This document shows positions 41,003 to 51,339 of a stretch of 64,000 bases of DNA, in pieces. The first letter of the stretch is position 1. Every line of letters begins with the position of its first letter. Made by a program: the position numbers and the translations under genes. Source of the stretch: Streptomyces sp. f51 (lineage in GTDB: Bacteria; Actinomycetota; Actinomycetes; Streptomycetales; Streptomycetaceae); contig NZ_CP149798.1 of NCBI RefSeq assembly GCF_037940415.1, positions 2,042,501 to 2,106,500 on the forward strand, read 5' to 3'. The notes under the pieces were generated by a model. The model saw nothing but the letters and a program-made list of their open reading frames with translations, made no database searches and had not been told where the DNA came from.

Positions 41003-41422
41003 GTGTCCGTCTCCGTCATCCGCCGCATCGTCTCCTCCCCGAAGAAGGCTCTCGCCGGTACCGCCGTGGCCGCCGCCACCGCCGGCATGGTCCTGGCCGC
41101 GGCGCCCGCCCAGGCCGCCACGCCGACCAGCGCCTCCTCCGCGAAGTCGATCGCCCACGCGATGATTCCGGACGCCTCGCAGTTCAACGCCTTCAGCAAG
41201 ATCGTCGAGCACGAGAGCGGCTGGAACATCAGCGCCACGAACTCCTCCTCCGGCGCGTACGGCCTGGTCCAGGCCCTGCCCGGTTCGAAGATGGCCTCCG
41301 CGGGCTCCGACTGGAAGACCAACCCCAAGACCCAGATCAAGTGGGGCCTCGACTACATGAACTCCCGCTACGGCAGCCCCACCGGCGCCTGGAGCTTCTG
41401 GCAGGCCAACGGCTGGTACTGA
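41003..41422 (+). CDS. Secreted SLT-type transglycosylase-like protein
   Basis: A 139-residue exported protein. A signal peptide (KKALAGTAVAAATAGMVLAA, cleaving near AQAA) is followed by a compact lysozyme-like domain: FSKIVEHESGWNISATN carries the catalytic-type glutamate, and GAYGLVQALPG and MNSRYGSPTGAWSFWQANGWY are the conserved SLT/aggregation-promoting-factor ends. It should cut peptidoglycan glycan strands, in growth or germination. GTG start after GAGGAAACAGG. No separate wall-binding domain is present. The repeat element copy 1 follows it. Confidence 0.85.
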   Translation: MSVSVIRRIVSSPKKALAGTAVAAATAGMVLAAAPAQAATPTSASSAKSIAHAMIPDASQFNAFSKIVEHESGWNISATNSSSGAYGLVQALPGSKMASAGSDWKTNPKTQIKWGLDYMNSRYGSPTGAWSFWQANGWY

Positions 41423-41639
41423 TCAGCCCCCACAGCAAGGCGGCACCCCACCCGGGGCGGCCGCCTTTCGCGTACCCGGCCCCGGGTCCCCGCCCCCACA
41501 CCAACCTTCTCTCGCCCCCTCCGCCCCTACCCGACCCGTACCCGAGGGCGCTGCCCCCGGCCCCCCGCTCCTCAATCGCCGGAGGGGCTGAACGGCCCCC
41601 GGAACCCGAAGGGCGACCCGCGGGGAGGCCACCCCTGGG

Positions 41640-41945
41640 GCTCCGCCCCAGCCCCCGCTCCTCAAACGCCGGAGGGGCTGAACTTTCGCCGGCCGGGGCT
41701 GGAGCGCTGCCCGGCCGGGGCTGGAGCTTTGCCCGGCCGGGGCTGAAATGGCGCCCGTCCGGGGCCGGAGCGTTGCCCCGGCCCCGGCCGGGGCTGAAAT
41801 GGCACCCAAGCCACTTCCCTCCCGCAGCCGGGATCCGGCGCAAGGGGCCGGGCCGGTACATCGATGCCCGTCGCCACCGACGGTCACACCTCACCCAACG
41901 GCGACGGGCTGATGCACCGGCACGGCCCCGACCCACCCACCCACC
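41640..41945. repeat. Dispersed repeat, copy 1
   Basis: Begins with a CTCCTCAAACGCCGGAGG hairpin motif, continues with four to five GGCCGGGGCTGGAG-type units of about 23 bp, and ends with a long stem-loop at 41846-41927 (outer arms 41846-41857/41916-41927 with one mismatch, inner arms 41866-41875/41900-41909). The same module appears in reverse at 57392 and, without the short units, at 58711. It lies between the SLT and DUF1275 genes and may end transcription. Confidence 0.85.
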
Positions 41946-41973
41946 GCTGCCGAGCCGTGGTGGACTGACCCCC

Positions 41974-42648
41974 ATGACCACACCGCAGGCCCCCGAGTCA
42001 CGCGGCCTCCGCCTCGTACCCGCACTGCTGTCGCTGACCGTGGTCAGCGGACTCATCGACGCGGTGAGCTACCTGGGCCTGGGCCACGTCTTCACGGCGA
42101 ACATGACCGGCAACGTGGTCGTCCTCGGCTTCGCGGCGGCCGGCGCCCCCGGCTTCTCGGTCCCGCACACCCTCACCTCCCTGTGCTGCTTCCTCGCCGG
42201 CGCGGCCACCGGCGGACGAACCGCCGTACACCTCGCCGACGGCCCCCGCCGCACCTGGGCCCGCTCGGTCTTCGCCGCCGAGGCCGTCCTGACGGCCGCC
42301 TGCGCGGCGGTCGCCTTCGCCGCCCCGCACGCCACCGCCACCACCTACACGGTGATCGCCGTCACGGCCTTCGCGATGGGCCTGCGCAACGCGACGGTCC
42401 GCAGGCTCGGCATCGCCGACCTGACGACCACCGTCCTGACGATGACCCTCACCGGCCTCGCCGCCGACAGCCGCGCGGGCGGCGGCGCGGGCCACCACTC
42501 CCCGCGCCGCACGGCCTCCGTCCTGGCGATGGCGGCGGGCGCCCTGCTCGGCGCATGGCTGGTCCTCAACCACGGCCTCGCCCTCCCCCTCCTGATCGCG
42601 GCCCTGATCCCGGCGGCCCTGGCGGCAACCGTCTCCGACCGGGAGTAG
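41974..42648 (+). CDS. DUF1275 (YoaK-like) membrane protein
   Basis: A 224-residue protein with about six helices. LTVVSGLIDAVSYLGLGHVFTANMTGN is the family hallmark; GLRNATVRRLGIADLTTTV follows in the second half. Family members are inner-membrane proteins of unknown transport or signalling role. The ATG has only a weak ribosome binding site. It is convergent with the FadA5-like gene, 6 nt apart, and follows repeat copy 1. Confidence 0.85.
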   Translation: MTTPQAPESRGLRLVPALLSLTVVSGLIDAVSYLGLGHVFTANMTGNVVVLGFAAAGAPGFSVPHTLTSLCCFLAGAATGGRTAVHLADGPRRTWARSVFAAEAVLTAACAAVAFAAPHATATTYTVIAVTAFAMGLRNATVRRLGIADLTTTVLTMTLTGLAADSRAGGGAGHHSPRRTASVLAMAAGALLGAWLVLNHGLALPLLIAALIPAALAATVSDRE

Positions 42649-42654
42649 GACCCC

Positions 42655-43914
<1,260 letters not shown>

Positions 43915-43915
43915 C

Positions 43916-43929
43916 TAGAACGCGTACCA
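43916..43929. promoter_or_regulatory. KstR-type operator E (one mismatch)
   Basis: TAGAACGCGTACCA differs from TnnAACnnGTTnnA at one fixed base. It is embedded in a larger dyad, AGAACT (43911-43916) and AGTTCT (43929-43934), and lies nearer the FadA5-like start. Confidence 0.6.
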
Positions 43930-44046
43930 GTTCTCCGTGCAGTTTGCTGAGCGGACCCCCCGCGCCGCAAGGGTCGTGCAGCTCCCGAAGCCGCGATCCA
44001 CACAAACCTCGCACGCAATTGGGGGCCCCGCGCCTCTTGCCACTTG

Positions 44047-44060
44047 TAGAACCCGTTACT
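44047..44060. promoter_or_regulatory. KstR-type operator F (core only)
   Basis: TAGAACCCGTTACT contains the AACnnGTT core but ends in T rather than A. It lies 71 nt before the CYP125-like start. Confidence 0.55.
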
Positions 44061-44083
44061 ACCTTCACGGCGATTCCATGTTC

Positions 44084-44098
44084 CTGATGGCCCGTCAG
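44084..44098. promoter_or_regulatory. CTGAC-N5-GTCAG dyad, copy S5 (one mismatch)
   Basis: CTGAT GGCCC GTCAG, 33 nt before the CYP125-like start and 24 nt after KstR-type site F. Confidence 0.5.
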
Positions 44099-44130
44099 AA
44101 TCACATGCGAGAAAGAGCCTGGAGTTGCCG

Positions 44131-45375
44131 ATGTCCTGTCCAGCGCTGCCCGACGGGTTCGACTTCACCGACCCCGATGTGCTGCACCACCGCGTGCCCC
44201 TCCCGGAGTTCGCCGAGCTGCGCCGGGCCGAACCGGTCCACTGGATCGCGCAACAGCCCGGTGTCGCGGGCTTCGAGGACGACGGCTACTGGGCGGTCAC
44301 CCGGCACTCGGACGTCAAGTACGTCTCGACGCACCCCGAGTTGTTCTCCTCGTTCCTCAACACGGCCGTCATCCGCTTCAACGAGCACATCCAGCGCGAG
44401 CAGATCGAGGTGCAGCGGCTGATCATGCTCAACATGGACCCGCCCGAGCACACCCGGGTCCGCCAGATCGTGCAGCGCGGTTTCACCCCGCGCGCCATCC
44501 GGTCCCTGGAGGACGCGCTGCGCGCCCGCGCCGGTTCGATCGTCGCGAACGCGCTCGCCCAGGCCGCCCCCGACGGCTCCTTCGACTTCGTCACCCAGGT
44601 GGCCTGCGAACTGCCGCTCCAGGCGATCGCGGAGCTCATCGGCGTCCCGCAGGAGGACCGCGTCAAGATCTTCGACTGGTCCAACAAGATGGTGGCGTAC
44701 GACGATCCGGAGTACGCGATCACCGAGGAGATCGGCGCCGAGTCGGCCACGGAACTCATCTCGTACGCGATGAACATGGCGGCGGACCGCAAGCAGTGCC
44801 CCGCCAAGGACATCGTCAGCACGCTGGTGGCGGCGGAGGACCAGGGGAACCTTGCCTCCGACGAGTTCGGGTTCTTCGTCCTCCTGCTGGCGGTCGCCGG
44901 CAACGAGACGACCCGCAACGCCATCACCCACGGGATGCACGCCCTGCTCACCCACCCCGACCAGTGGGACCTCTACAAGAGGGAGCGGCCGAAGACCACC
45001 GCCGAGGAGATCGTCCGCTGGGCGACCCCCGTCGTCGCCTTCCAGCGCACCGCGACCCAGGACACCGAACTGGGCGGGCAGCGGATCAGGAAGGGCGAGC
45101 GCGTCGGCATCTTCTACTCCTCCGCCAACAACGACCCCGAGGTGTTCGAGAACCCGGAGGTCTTCGACATCACGCGTGACCCGAACCCGCACCTCGGCTT
45201 CGGCGGCGGCGGTCCGCACTTCTGCCTCGGCAAGTCCCTGGCCACGCTGGAGATCGACCTGATCTTCAACGCGATCGCGGACGCGATGCCCAACCTCCGG
45301 CTGGCGGGCGGCCCCCGCCGTCTCCGCTCCGCCTGGCTCAACGGCGTCAAGGAACTCCAGGTCGCCCACGCGTAG
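44131..45375 (+). CDS. cyp125: Cytochrome P450, CYP125-like steroid C26/27-monooxygenase
   Basis: A 414-residue P450. The heme ligand is Cys365 in GGGGPHFCLGKSL, the oxygen-activation motif AGNETT is at 256-261 and the ExxR pair at 293-296. Many segments agree with mycobacterial CYP125A1: LPDGFDFTDPDV near the start, IQREQIEVQRLIMLNMDPPE, VACELPLQAIAELIGVPQED, EEIVRWATPVVAFQRTA and RRLRSAWLNGVKE. CYP125 oxidises the terminal methyl of the cholesterol side chain. TGGAG lies 6-7 nt before the ATG. The promoter has KstR-type site F and dyad S5 and is divergent from the FadA5-like gene. Electrons probably come from the ferredoxin at 30599. Confidence 0.92.
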   Translation: MSCPALPDGFDFTDPDVLHHRVPLPEFAELRRAEPVHWIAQQPGVAGFEDDGYWAVTRHSDVKYVSTHPELFSSFLNTAVIRFNEHIQREQIEVQRLIMLNMDPPEHTRVRQIVQRGFTPRAIRSLEDALRARAGSIVANALAQAAPDGSFDFVTQVACELPLQAIAELIGVPQEDRVKIFDWSNKMVAYDDPEYAITEEIGAESATELISYAMNMAADRKQCPAKDIVSTLVAAEDQGNLASDEFGFFVLLLAVAGNETTRNAITHGMHALLTHPDQWDLYKRERPKTTAEEIVRWATPVVAFQRTATQDTELGGQRIRKGERVGIFYSSANNDPEVFENPEVFDITRDPNPHLGFGGGGPHFCLGKSLATLEIDLIFNAIADAMPNLRLAGGPRRLRSAWLNGVKELQVAHA

Positions 45376-45390
45376 CGGGCGCCGCACGCT

Positions 45391-45422
45391 CGGGCCGACG
45401 GCCTCCCGGCGCCGTCGGCCCG
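45391..45422 (+). terminator. Hairpin terminator after P450 gene
   Basis: Perfect 12-bp stem (45391-45402 with 45411-45422) and an 8-nt loop, 15 nt after the stop. Confidence 0.8.
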
Positions 45423-45504
45423 CCCCGAGGGAGGCAGGGGCCGTCCCCGCGCTCACCCCTGCCTCCCCCGAACACGCCACGCCCCGCCCCCACCCCCACC
45501 CCGC

Positions 45505-45528
45505 CCCGCACCCGCACCCGCACCCGCA
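45505..45528. repeat. CCCGCA hexamer microsatellite
   Basis: Four perfect CCCGCA units directly before the stop of the GT87-PAP2 gene on the minus strand; noncoding. Confidence 0.6.
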
Positions 45529-45533
45529 CCCCA

Positions 45534-47627
45534 TCAGTCCGGCGTACGCCCCGTCCCCGGCCCCGTCGCCACCCCCGTCGTCGTCACCGCCTCCGTCCGC
45601 CCCGCCCCCGCCCGGATCGCCGCCTTCCGGACCCGCGGCCCCTGGAGGAGGTACGTCAGTCCGAAGCCCGCGCCGACCACGGCCGCGCCGCCGACGGCGT
45701 CCACGATCCAGTGATTGCCGGTCGCGACGATCGCGGCGACCGTGAGGAGCGGGTGCAGCAGCCCCAGGGCCTTCATCCACCATCTGGGCGCGAGGATCAC
45801 GACGACGATCCCGCACCACAGGGACCAGCCGAAGTGCAGCGAGGGCATCGCCGCGTACTGGTTGGTCACCGCCGTGAGCACGCCGTAGTCGGGCCGCGAG
45901 AAGTCCTGCACGCCGTGCACGGTGTCGACGATGCCGAGGTCGGGCATCAGGCGCGGCGGGGCGAGCGGGTAGAGCCAGAAGCCCAGGAGGGCGAGGAGGG
46001 TGGCGAAACCGAGGGCGGAGCGGGCCCAGCGGAAGTCGGCGGGGCGGCGGACGTAGAGCACGGCGAGGATCGTGAGCGGGACCGCGAAGTGGAACGACTC
46101 GTAGTAGAAGTCGAAGAAATCCCTCAGGAGGGGGACCTGCGCCGTCGTGTGGTTGACCCACCGCTCGATGTCGAGGTTCAGGAACCGCTCGACGCCGAGG
46201 ATCTGCCGGCCGTGGCGCTCGGCCGCGGGCCGGCCGAGCGCGTTGGACCCGTCCGTCACGGCGAGACGGACGGAGGCGTAGACGGAGTATCCGACACGGA
46301 TCAGCAGCAGTTCGAGCAGCAGGTTCGGGCGGGAGAGGACCCGGCCGGACGTGAGCAGCGGGACCCGCTTCCACCGGGTGGCGACGGGCGCCGCGTGATC
46401 CGTCGGCAGCGGGCTCCGGTAGTACGGGGAGGTGCGGAACAGGAACGGTACGGCGGTGGCGGCGGCCAGCGCGGCGATCAGTACGAGGTTGCCGCGCAGC
46501 GGGTCGAGCACCGGCATGTCGGGCAGCATCATCCGGGTCGGCAGGGTCATGACGAGGACGACGGCGACGGGCCACACGGAGCGGTCCGCGGCCCTCCGGC
46601 CGGCCCGGCCGACGAGCGCGAGCAGCACCCACAGCACCTGGTGCTGCCAGGTGGCGGGCGAGACGGCGACGGCGACGCAGCCCGTCACCGCGACGGCGAG
46701 CAGCAACTGGCCGTCATGGGCGTAGCGCACCGCGCGACGGAGCCCGACGAAGGCGACGGCGGCGCCGAGCACCAGGAAGAGGGCGATCTCCGGCGGCCCG
46801 GCGAGGCCGAGCCGCAGCAGCGCGCCGTGCAGGGACTGGTTGGCGACGTCGTCGGCGCCCTTGCCGAGACCGGCGCCCGCCAGGTGGTGCACCCAGTATC
46901 GGTTCGAGTCGTGCGGCATCACGGCCCAGGCGAGCGCGGTGAGGGCGGCGAAGGTGGTCGCGGTGGAGGCGGCGGCTCGGCGGCGCCCGGTGAACCAGAG
47001 CAGGGGCGTGAAGAGCAGCACGGTCGGCTGGAGGGCCGCCGCGAGCCCGACGAGGACCCCGCAGGCCCGCTCCCCGCGGACGGTGAAGCAGCCGAGCAGG
47101 ACGAGCAGCACCGGGATGATGCCGGTCTGGCCGAGGTAGAGCGCGTTGCGCACGGGGAGCGACAGCATCAGCAGGCTGACGGCCACGGGCGCCGCGAGGA
47201 GCGAGGTGCGCCGGCTCACGGGGGGCGGCAGGGCGTGGGCGGCGACGAGACCGAGGGCGACGACCAGGAGCAGGGTGCCGAAGGTCCAGCCCCAGCCGAG
47301 GGTCTGTTCGGCCGCCCGGGTGAGGGGTTTGAGGACGAGGCCGCCGAACGGGGTGCCGGTGAACCGCGTGGAGTCGTAGAGCGAGCCCTTCATGTGCAGG
47401 ACGCCGTTCGGGCCGACCCAGGTCTCCAGGTCCGTCAGCCGTTCCGCCTTGGGCGTGCCGAGGACGGCGGCGACCTGTCGTACGGCCAGGGTCGCGGCGA
47501 GGGCCCAGAGGGCGACGCGGAGGGCGCGCAGCCGTGCCCGCGCCGTCTCCGGCGCCCCCGCGAAGCCCTCGCCCGGTCCTCCGCCGTGCTCCACGTTCGC
47601 CACGCCCTGTCGACCCTCCCGGCCCAT
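45534..47627 (-). CDS. Fused GT87 glycosyltransferase and PAP2 phosphatase membrane protein
   Basis: A 697-residue, multi-helix protein. The first ~430 residues resemble GT87 (DUF2029) polyprenyl-phosphate-mannose-dependent transferases: 11 or so helices with LTDLETWVG early and a TGIIPVLLVLLGCF region. The second half is a PAP2/inositol-phosphorylceramide-synthase-like unit: APPRLMPDLGIVDTVHG, AAMPSLHFGWSLW and GNHWIVDAVGG supply the phosphatase histidines and aspartate. Fusion suggests making and recycling a lipid-linked sugar. ATG at 47627; a GTG at 47603 with GGGAGGG about 10 nt upstream is an alternative. Monocistronic. Confidence 0.85.
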   Translation of the reverse strand: MGREGRQGVANVEHGGGPGEGFAGAPETARARLRALRVALWALAATLAVRQVAAVLGTPKAERLTDLETWVGPNGVLHMKGSLYDSTRFTGTPFGGLVLKPLTRAAEQTLGWGWTFGTLLLVVALGLVAAHALPPPVSRRTSLLAAPVAVSLLMLSLPVRNALYLGQTGIIPVLLVLLGCFTVRGERACGVLVGLAAALQPTVLLFTPLLWFTGRRRAAASTATTFAALTALAWAVMPHDSNRYWVHHLAGAGLGKGADDVANQSLHGALLRLGLAGPPEIALFLVLGAAVAFVGLRRAVRYAHDGQLLLAVAVTGCVAVAVSPATWQHQVLWVLLALVGRAGRRAADRSVWPVAVVLVMTLPTRMMLPDMPVLDPLRGNLVLIAALAAATAVPFLFRTSPYYRSPLPTDHAAPVATRWKRVPLLTSGRVLSRPNLLLELLLIRVGYSVYASVRLAVTDGSNALGRPAAERHGRQILGVERFLNLDIERWVNHTTAQVPLLRDFFDFYYESFHFAVPLTILAVLYVRRPADFRWARSALGFATLLALLGFWLYPLAPPRLMPDLGIVDTVHGVQDFSRPDYGVLTAVTNQYAAMPSLHFGWSLWCGIVVVILAPRWWMKALGLLHPLLTVAAIVATGNHWIVDAVGGAAVVGAGFGLTYLLQGPRVRKAAIRAGAGRTEAVTTTGVATGPGTGRTPD

Positions 47628-48005
47628 TGGTCGGCCTGCGTCTCATGTGTCCCTTATGTCAACCCATATCAGGACCCCGCACGACACGGCCACCCTCGCC
47701 GGGGGGCACGGGAGTATCCGGTCGACCCGACACCCCTCACCCATTTGTCCGGATCACGACAACCGAAATGAGGCCCGGTTCCCGCCGGGTACCGGGACAT
47801 GGATCACAAAAGATCCCGCGCGAACGGGGTTGCGGCCGTCCCGTCACGCCTGCATACACGGCCTTTACGTGCGCTGTGCGACCGGTCGCGCACTCCACGT
47901 GAAGGGGACGAACCGGCCTAAGGTCGCTTCTTCGGCCCGCCCCCGGGTGAGCCGAAAGGTCCGCTCCCGGGCGGACCCGTCCCTGTCCCCTGCGAAAGGA
48001 ACGCC
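47628..48005. other. Intergenic region between GT87-PAP2 and MHS transporter genes
   Basis: 378 bases separating divergent genes. It contains a core palindrome CGACCGGTCG near 47878 within GTGCGACCGGTCGCGCAC, a possible operator, and the AAGGA ribosome binding site of the transporter. No gene is seen; a plus-strand frame here has poor codon bias. Confidence 0.45.
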
Positions 48006-49385
48006 TTGCCGACCGCGACCCCGGCGGCCCCCGCCGTTCACGCTCCCGCCCGCCCCGTCTCCCCCGACGTCACCGTCACCGACCCCGCGCTCGTCCGGCG
48101 CGCCGTGAAGGCCGCGGCGCTCGGCAACGCGATGGAATGGTTCGACTTCGGCGTCTACAGCTACATCGCCGTGACCCTGGGCAAGGTCTTCTTCCCCTCG
48201 GGCAACCCGACCGCGCAGCTGCTCTCGACCTTCGGCGCCTTCGCCGCGGCCTTCCTCGTCCGCCCGCTCGGCGGCATGGTCTTCGGCCCGCTCGGCGACC
48301 GGATCGGCCGCCAGAAGGTCCTCGCGCTCACCATGATCATGATGGCGGCGGGCACGTTCGCGATCGGCCTGATCCCGTCGTACGGCACGATCGGCGTCGG
48401 CGCTCCCGTGCTGCTGCTTCTGGCCCGTCTGGTGCAGGGCTTCTCCACCGGCGGCGAGTACGCGGGCGCCTCGACCTTCATCGCCGAGTACGCGCCCGAC
48501 AAGAAGCGCGGCTTCTTCGGCAGCTGGCTGGAGTTCGGCACGCTGGCCGGTTACATCGGCGGCGCCGGTCTGGTGACGCTCATGACCGCCCTGCTGTCCA
48601 GCGACGACCTGCTGTCCTGGGGCTGGCGCGTCCCGTTCCTGATCGCGGGCCCCATGGGCATCGTCGGCCTCTACCTGCGGATGCGCCTGGAGGAGACCCC
48701 GGCGTTCGCCGCCGAGCTGGAGAAGGCCGAGGCCGGCCGCCCCAAGGTGCCGCTGCGCGAGATGATCACCGGCCAGTGGCGCACCCTGCTGCTGTGCATG
48801 GGCCTGGTCCTGGTCTTCAACGTCACCGACTACATGCTGCTGTCGTACATGCCCAGCTACCTGACCAGCGAGCTGAAGTACGACGAGACGCACGGCCTGC
48901 TCGTGGTCCTCGGCGTGATGGCGCTGATGATGATCGTGCAGCCCTTCGCGGGCGCCCTGACCGACCGGATCGGCCGCCGCCCCGTGATCGCCGCGGGCTG
49001 TGCCGGCTTCCTCGCCCTGTCCGTCCCGGCCCTGCTGCTGATCCGCCAGGGCGGCCTGCTCGCCGTCGCGCTCGGCATGGGCGCCCTCGGCCTGCTGCTC
49101 GTGTGCTTCACCGCCGCGATGCCCGCCGCGCTCCCGGCGCTCTTCCCGACCCGGGTCCGCTACGGCTCGCTCTCGATCGGCTTCAACGTCTCCGTCTCGC
49201 TCTTCGGCGGCACGACCCCGCTGGTCGTCACCGCCCTCGTCGGCGCGACCGGGAACATGATGATGCCCGCGTACTACATGATGGGCGCCGCCGTGATCGG
49301 CGGTGCGGCCGTCTGGTTCATGAAGGAGTCGGCGGGCCGGCCGCTGCCGGGCTCCGCGCCCGCGGTGGAACCCGCGGACCGCTGA
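48006..49385 (+). CDS. MFS transporter, metabolite:H+ symporter (ProP/KgtP-like)
   Basis: A 459-residue, 12-helix secondary transporter of the MHS family. Hallmarks: GNAMEWFDFGVYSYIAVTLG in helix 1, RPLGGMVFGPLGDRIGRQK (motif A), RLVQGFSTGGEYAGASTF in helix 4. Family members import osmolytes, citrate, alpha-ketoglutarate or shikimate. The TTG start is well supported by AAGGA 6 nt upstream and no better start nearby. The C-terminus lacks the coiled coil of ProP, so a dicarboxylate or other metabolite is as likely as a compatible solute. Monocistronic. Confidence 0.87.
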   Translation: MPTATPAAPAVHAPARPVSPDVTVTDPALVRRAVKAAALGNAMEWFDFGVYSYIAVTLGKVFFPSGNPTAQLLSTFGAFAAAFLVRPLGGMVFGPLGDRIGRQKVLALTMIMMAAGTFAIGLIPSYGTIGVGAPVLLLLARLVQGFSTGGEYAGASTFIAEYAPDKKRGFFGSWLEFGTLAGYIGGAGLVTLMTALLSSDDLLSWGWRVPFLIAGPMGIVGLYLRMRLEETPAFAAELEKAEAGRPKVPLREMITGQWRTLLLCMGLVLVFNVTDYMLLSYMPSYLTSELKYDETHGLLVVLGVMALMMIVQPFAGALTDRIGRRPVIAAGCAGFLALSVPALLLIRQGGLLAVALGMGALGLLLVCFTAAMPAALPALFPTRVRYGSLSIGFNVSVSLFGGTTPLVVTALVGATGNMMMPAYYMMGAAVIGGAAVWFMKESAGRPLPGSAPAVEPADR

Positions 49386-49522
49386 CACGCGCGCGGCACC
49401 CCTGCCCCGGGCCTGAATCCGCTGGGCCGGACCGAATCCCGCTGGCACACCGTGGTGCCGGCGGCTAGGTTCGATCCGAAAAGTCCTTAGCGCATCTAAC
49501 TAGGCTATGAAAGGCCCGGTGC

Positions 49523-50194
49523 ATGAGCGAGTCACAGCTCTGGAACGACGTCGACGACCACTTCACCACCCTCCTGGCCCCCGCCGACGAGATCCTGACC
49601 GCCGCGCTGCGCGACAGCGACGCGGCCGGACTGCCGCCCATCAACGTCGCGCCGAACCAGGGCAAGCTGCTCCGGCTGCTCGCCGAGATCCAGGGCGCGC
49701 GCCGCATCCTGGAGATCGGCACGCTCGGCGGCTACAGCACGATCTGGCTGGGCCGCGCCCTGCCCGCCGACGGGCGGCTGGTCACCCTGGAGTACGACCC
49801 GCGGCACGCCGAGGTCGCCCGCGCCAACCTCGCGCGGGCCGGCCTCGACAAGATCGCCGAGGTGCGGGTGGGCCCCGCCCTGGAGTCCCTGCCGAAGCTG
49901 GCCGACGAGAATCCGGAGCCGTTCGACTTCGTCTTCATCGACGCGGACAAGGTGAACAACCCCCGCTACGTCGAGTGGGCGGTCCGGCTCGCCCGGCCCG
50001 GCAGCGTGATCGTCCTCGACAACGTGGTGCGCGGCGGAGCGGTCACCGACGCGGCGAGCACCGACCCGAGTGTGGTCGGAACCCGGGCCGCACTCGAACT
50101 GATGGCCTCCCACCCGCAGTTGGACGGCACGGCGGTGCAGACGGTGGGAAGCAAGGGATACGACGGGTTCGCGCTGGCCCGCGTACGCGCCTGA
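49523..50194 (+). CDS. O-methyltransferase (COMT-like, class I)
   Basis: A 223-residue metal-dependent O-methyltransferase. Motif I ILEIGTLGGYSTIWL (about 62-76), an acidic residue in VTLEYDPRHAE, the metal site FIDADKVNNPRY and VLDNVVRGG are all conserved, and the length is typical. Such enzymes methylate catechol-type hydroxyls of phenolic metabolites. The ATG has GGCCCGGTGC upstream, a weak ribosome binding site. No pathway genes flank it. Confidence 0.88.
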   Translation: MSESQLWNDVDDHFTTLLAPADEILTAALRDSDAAGLPPINVAPNQGKLLRLLAEIQGARRILEIGTLGGYSTIWLGRALPADGRLVTLEYDPRHAEVARANLARAGLDKIAEVRVGPALESLPKLADENPEPFDFVFIDADKVNNPRYVEWAVRLARPGSVIVLDNVVRGGAVTDAASTDPSVVGTRAALELMASHPQLDGTAVQTVGSKGYDGFALARVRA

Positions 50195-50237
50195 CCGCAC
50201 CGCCCTCCCCGCCCGGCCCCGCACCGCCGAACCGGTC

Positions 50238-50633
50238 CTAGAGCTCGTGGTAGAAGCCCACGTTCACGGTGTGGGGCCCGGTGCGGTCCTGGATGACGAG
50301 TTCGCCGGAGCCGCCCGCCGGGAGTCTGGCCGTCCCGCCGTACGGAAGCGGCTGGGGCTGGAGCCCGGTCAGGACCAGCCGCACCTCGGAGGACGGCTCC
50401 GTGTGGGAGCCCCGGAGCCAGGTGACCTGCCAGGAGCCGTCCGGGCCGCACAGGAACTCCAGGTGCACCCTGGAGACGAACAGCCAGTCGTCGGGGGTCG
50501 AGAGACGGCACACGGCCCGGTCCCTGCCCACCCGCAGCACGGCTCCGGGGTCGCTCGGCGCGTCGGCCATCTGCATCCCGGCCGTCGCTCCGGCGTCCGC
50601 GCCGGACACCGAGGCCATGGTGAGTTCGAGCAA
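50238..50633 (-). CDS. FHA-domain-like protein
   Basis: A protein of about 131 residues. RVGRDRAVCRL and SRVHLEFLCGPDGSW are the FHA signature elements (phosphothreonine-binding loop residues Arg, Ser and His), and VTWLRGSHTEPSSEV continues the fold. The start is uncertain: a TTG at 50633 has AAGGAG 6-7 nt upstream and is preferred; an ATG at 50618 follows. A longer frame to 50744 (GTG) lacks support. It would bind phosphothreonine peptides downstream of Ser/Thr kinases. Divergent from the DUF1992 gene. Confidence 0.68.
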   Translation of the reverse strand: MLELTMASVSGADAGATAGMQMADAPSDPGAVLRVGRDRAVCRLSTPDDWLFVSRVHLEFLCGPDGSWQVTWLRGSHTEPSSEVRLVLTGLQPQPLPYGGTARLPAGGSGELVIQDRTGPHTVNVGFYHEL

Positions 50634-50753
50634 CGCGCGCTCCTTCGTGAGGTGCTGGTCCAATTGTCCCGCCGGGGAACGAGGTTGCCCCGTCGCCGCC
50701 GCATGATAATTCGACCTTCGCCCTCGCCGTGTGACGTCCGGCACAATGGACTC

Positions 50754-51194
50754 ATGACCGAGCGCAAGCCACCCGGCGTCACCTTCGAGTCCTGGGTCGA
50801 CCGGCAGATCCGCCAGGCGGAGGCCCGCGGCGAGTTCACGGAGCTCCCCGGCGCGGGCAAGCCGCTGCCGGAGGTCACCGACACCCCGTACGACGAACTC
50901 TGGTGGATCAAGCGGAAGATGGCCCGTGAAGGGCTGTCGGTCCTGCCGCCCACGCTGGCCCTGCGCAAGGAGGCGGAGGACGTGCTCGCGGCGGTCCCCG
51001 CGCTTCCCTCGGAACGGGCGGTCCGGCGGAGCGTCGAGGACGTCAACGCCAAGATCCGCGACGTCATGTTCAAGCCGCCGCCGGGACCTCCCCTCGGACT
51101 CAAGCCGTACGACGTGGAGAAGATCGTCGAGGAGTGGCGCGCGGCCCGCGGGAGCCGGGACCCGGACGGTCGGGGAGAGAACGGGGCCGCGTGA
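50754..51194 (+). CDS. DUF1992 (DnaJ-homologue subfamily C member 28-like) protein
   Basis: A 146-residue soluble protein. FESWVDRQIRQAEARGEFTELPGAGKP and DELWWIKRKMAREG are the DUF1992 core, rich in charged helices. The function is not known. The start is ATG at 50754, with CACAAT ending 7 nt upstream as a possible -10 and no ribosome binding site, so it may be leaderless. A strong hairpin follows at 51280. Confidence 0.85.
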   Translation: MTERKPPGVTFESWVDRQIRQAEARGEFTELPGAGKPLPEVTDTPYDELWWIKRKMAREGLSVLPPTLALRKEAEDVLAAVPALPSERAVRRSVEDVNAKIRDVMFKPPPGPPLGLKPYDVEKIVEEWRAARGSRDPDGRGENGAA

Positions 51195-51279
51195 GGCCGG
51201 GGCCGCCGCCGGGACGCCCGGAGGAGGCCCACCCCGGGCGGTCGCGGCCAGGAGCGCTCGCGAACGCGGTACGACGAGC

Positions 51280-51321
51280 GTGAGGCCGCGTCCCGGGGCA
51301 TGGTCCGGGACGCGGCCTCAC
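51280..51321. terminator. Strong bidirectional terminator
   Basis: Perfect 17-bp stem (51280-51296 with 51305-51321), 8-nt loop, between convergent genes ending at 51194 and 51340. Confidence 0.85.
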
Positions 51322-51339
51322 TTCTCACCGGGGAAGGTG

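Noticed and set aside
44101..46632. 843-aa minus-strand frame opposite the P450 gene
   Set aside because: It is antisense to the well-supported CYP125-like and GT87-PAP2 genes and has no family resemblance.
47874..47891. GTGCGACCGGTCGCGCAC palindrome as a regulatory site
   Set aside because: Only the inner ten bases are symmetric and such GC palindromes arise often by chance; kept only as a remark.
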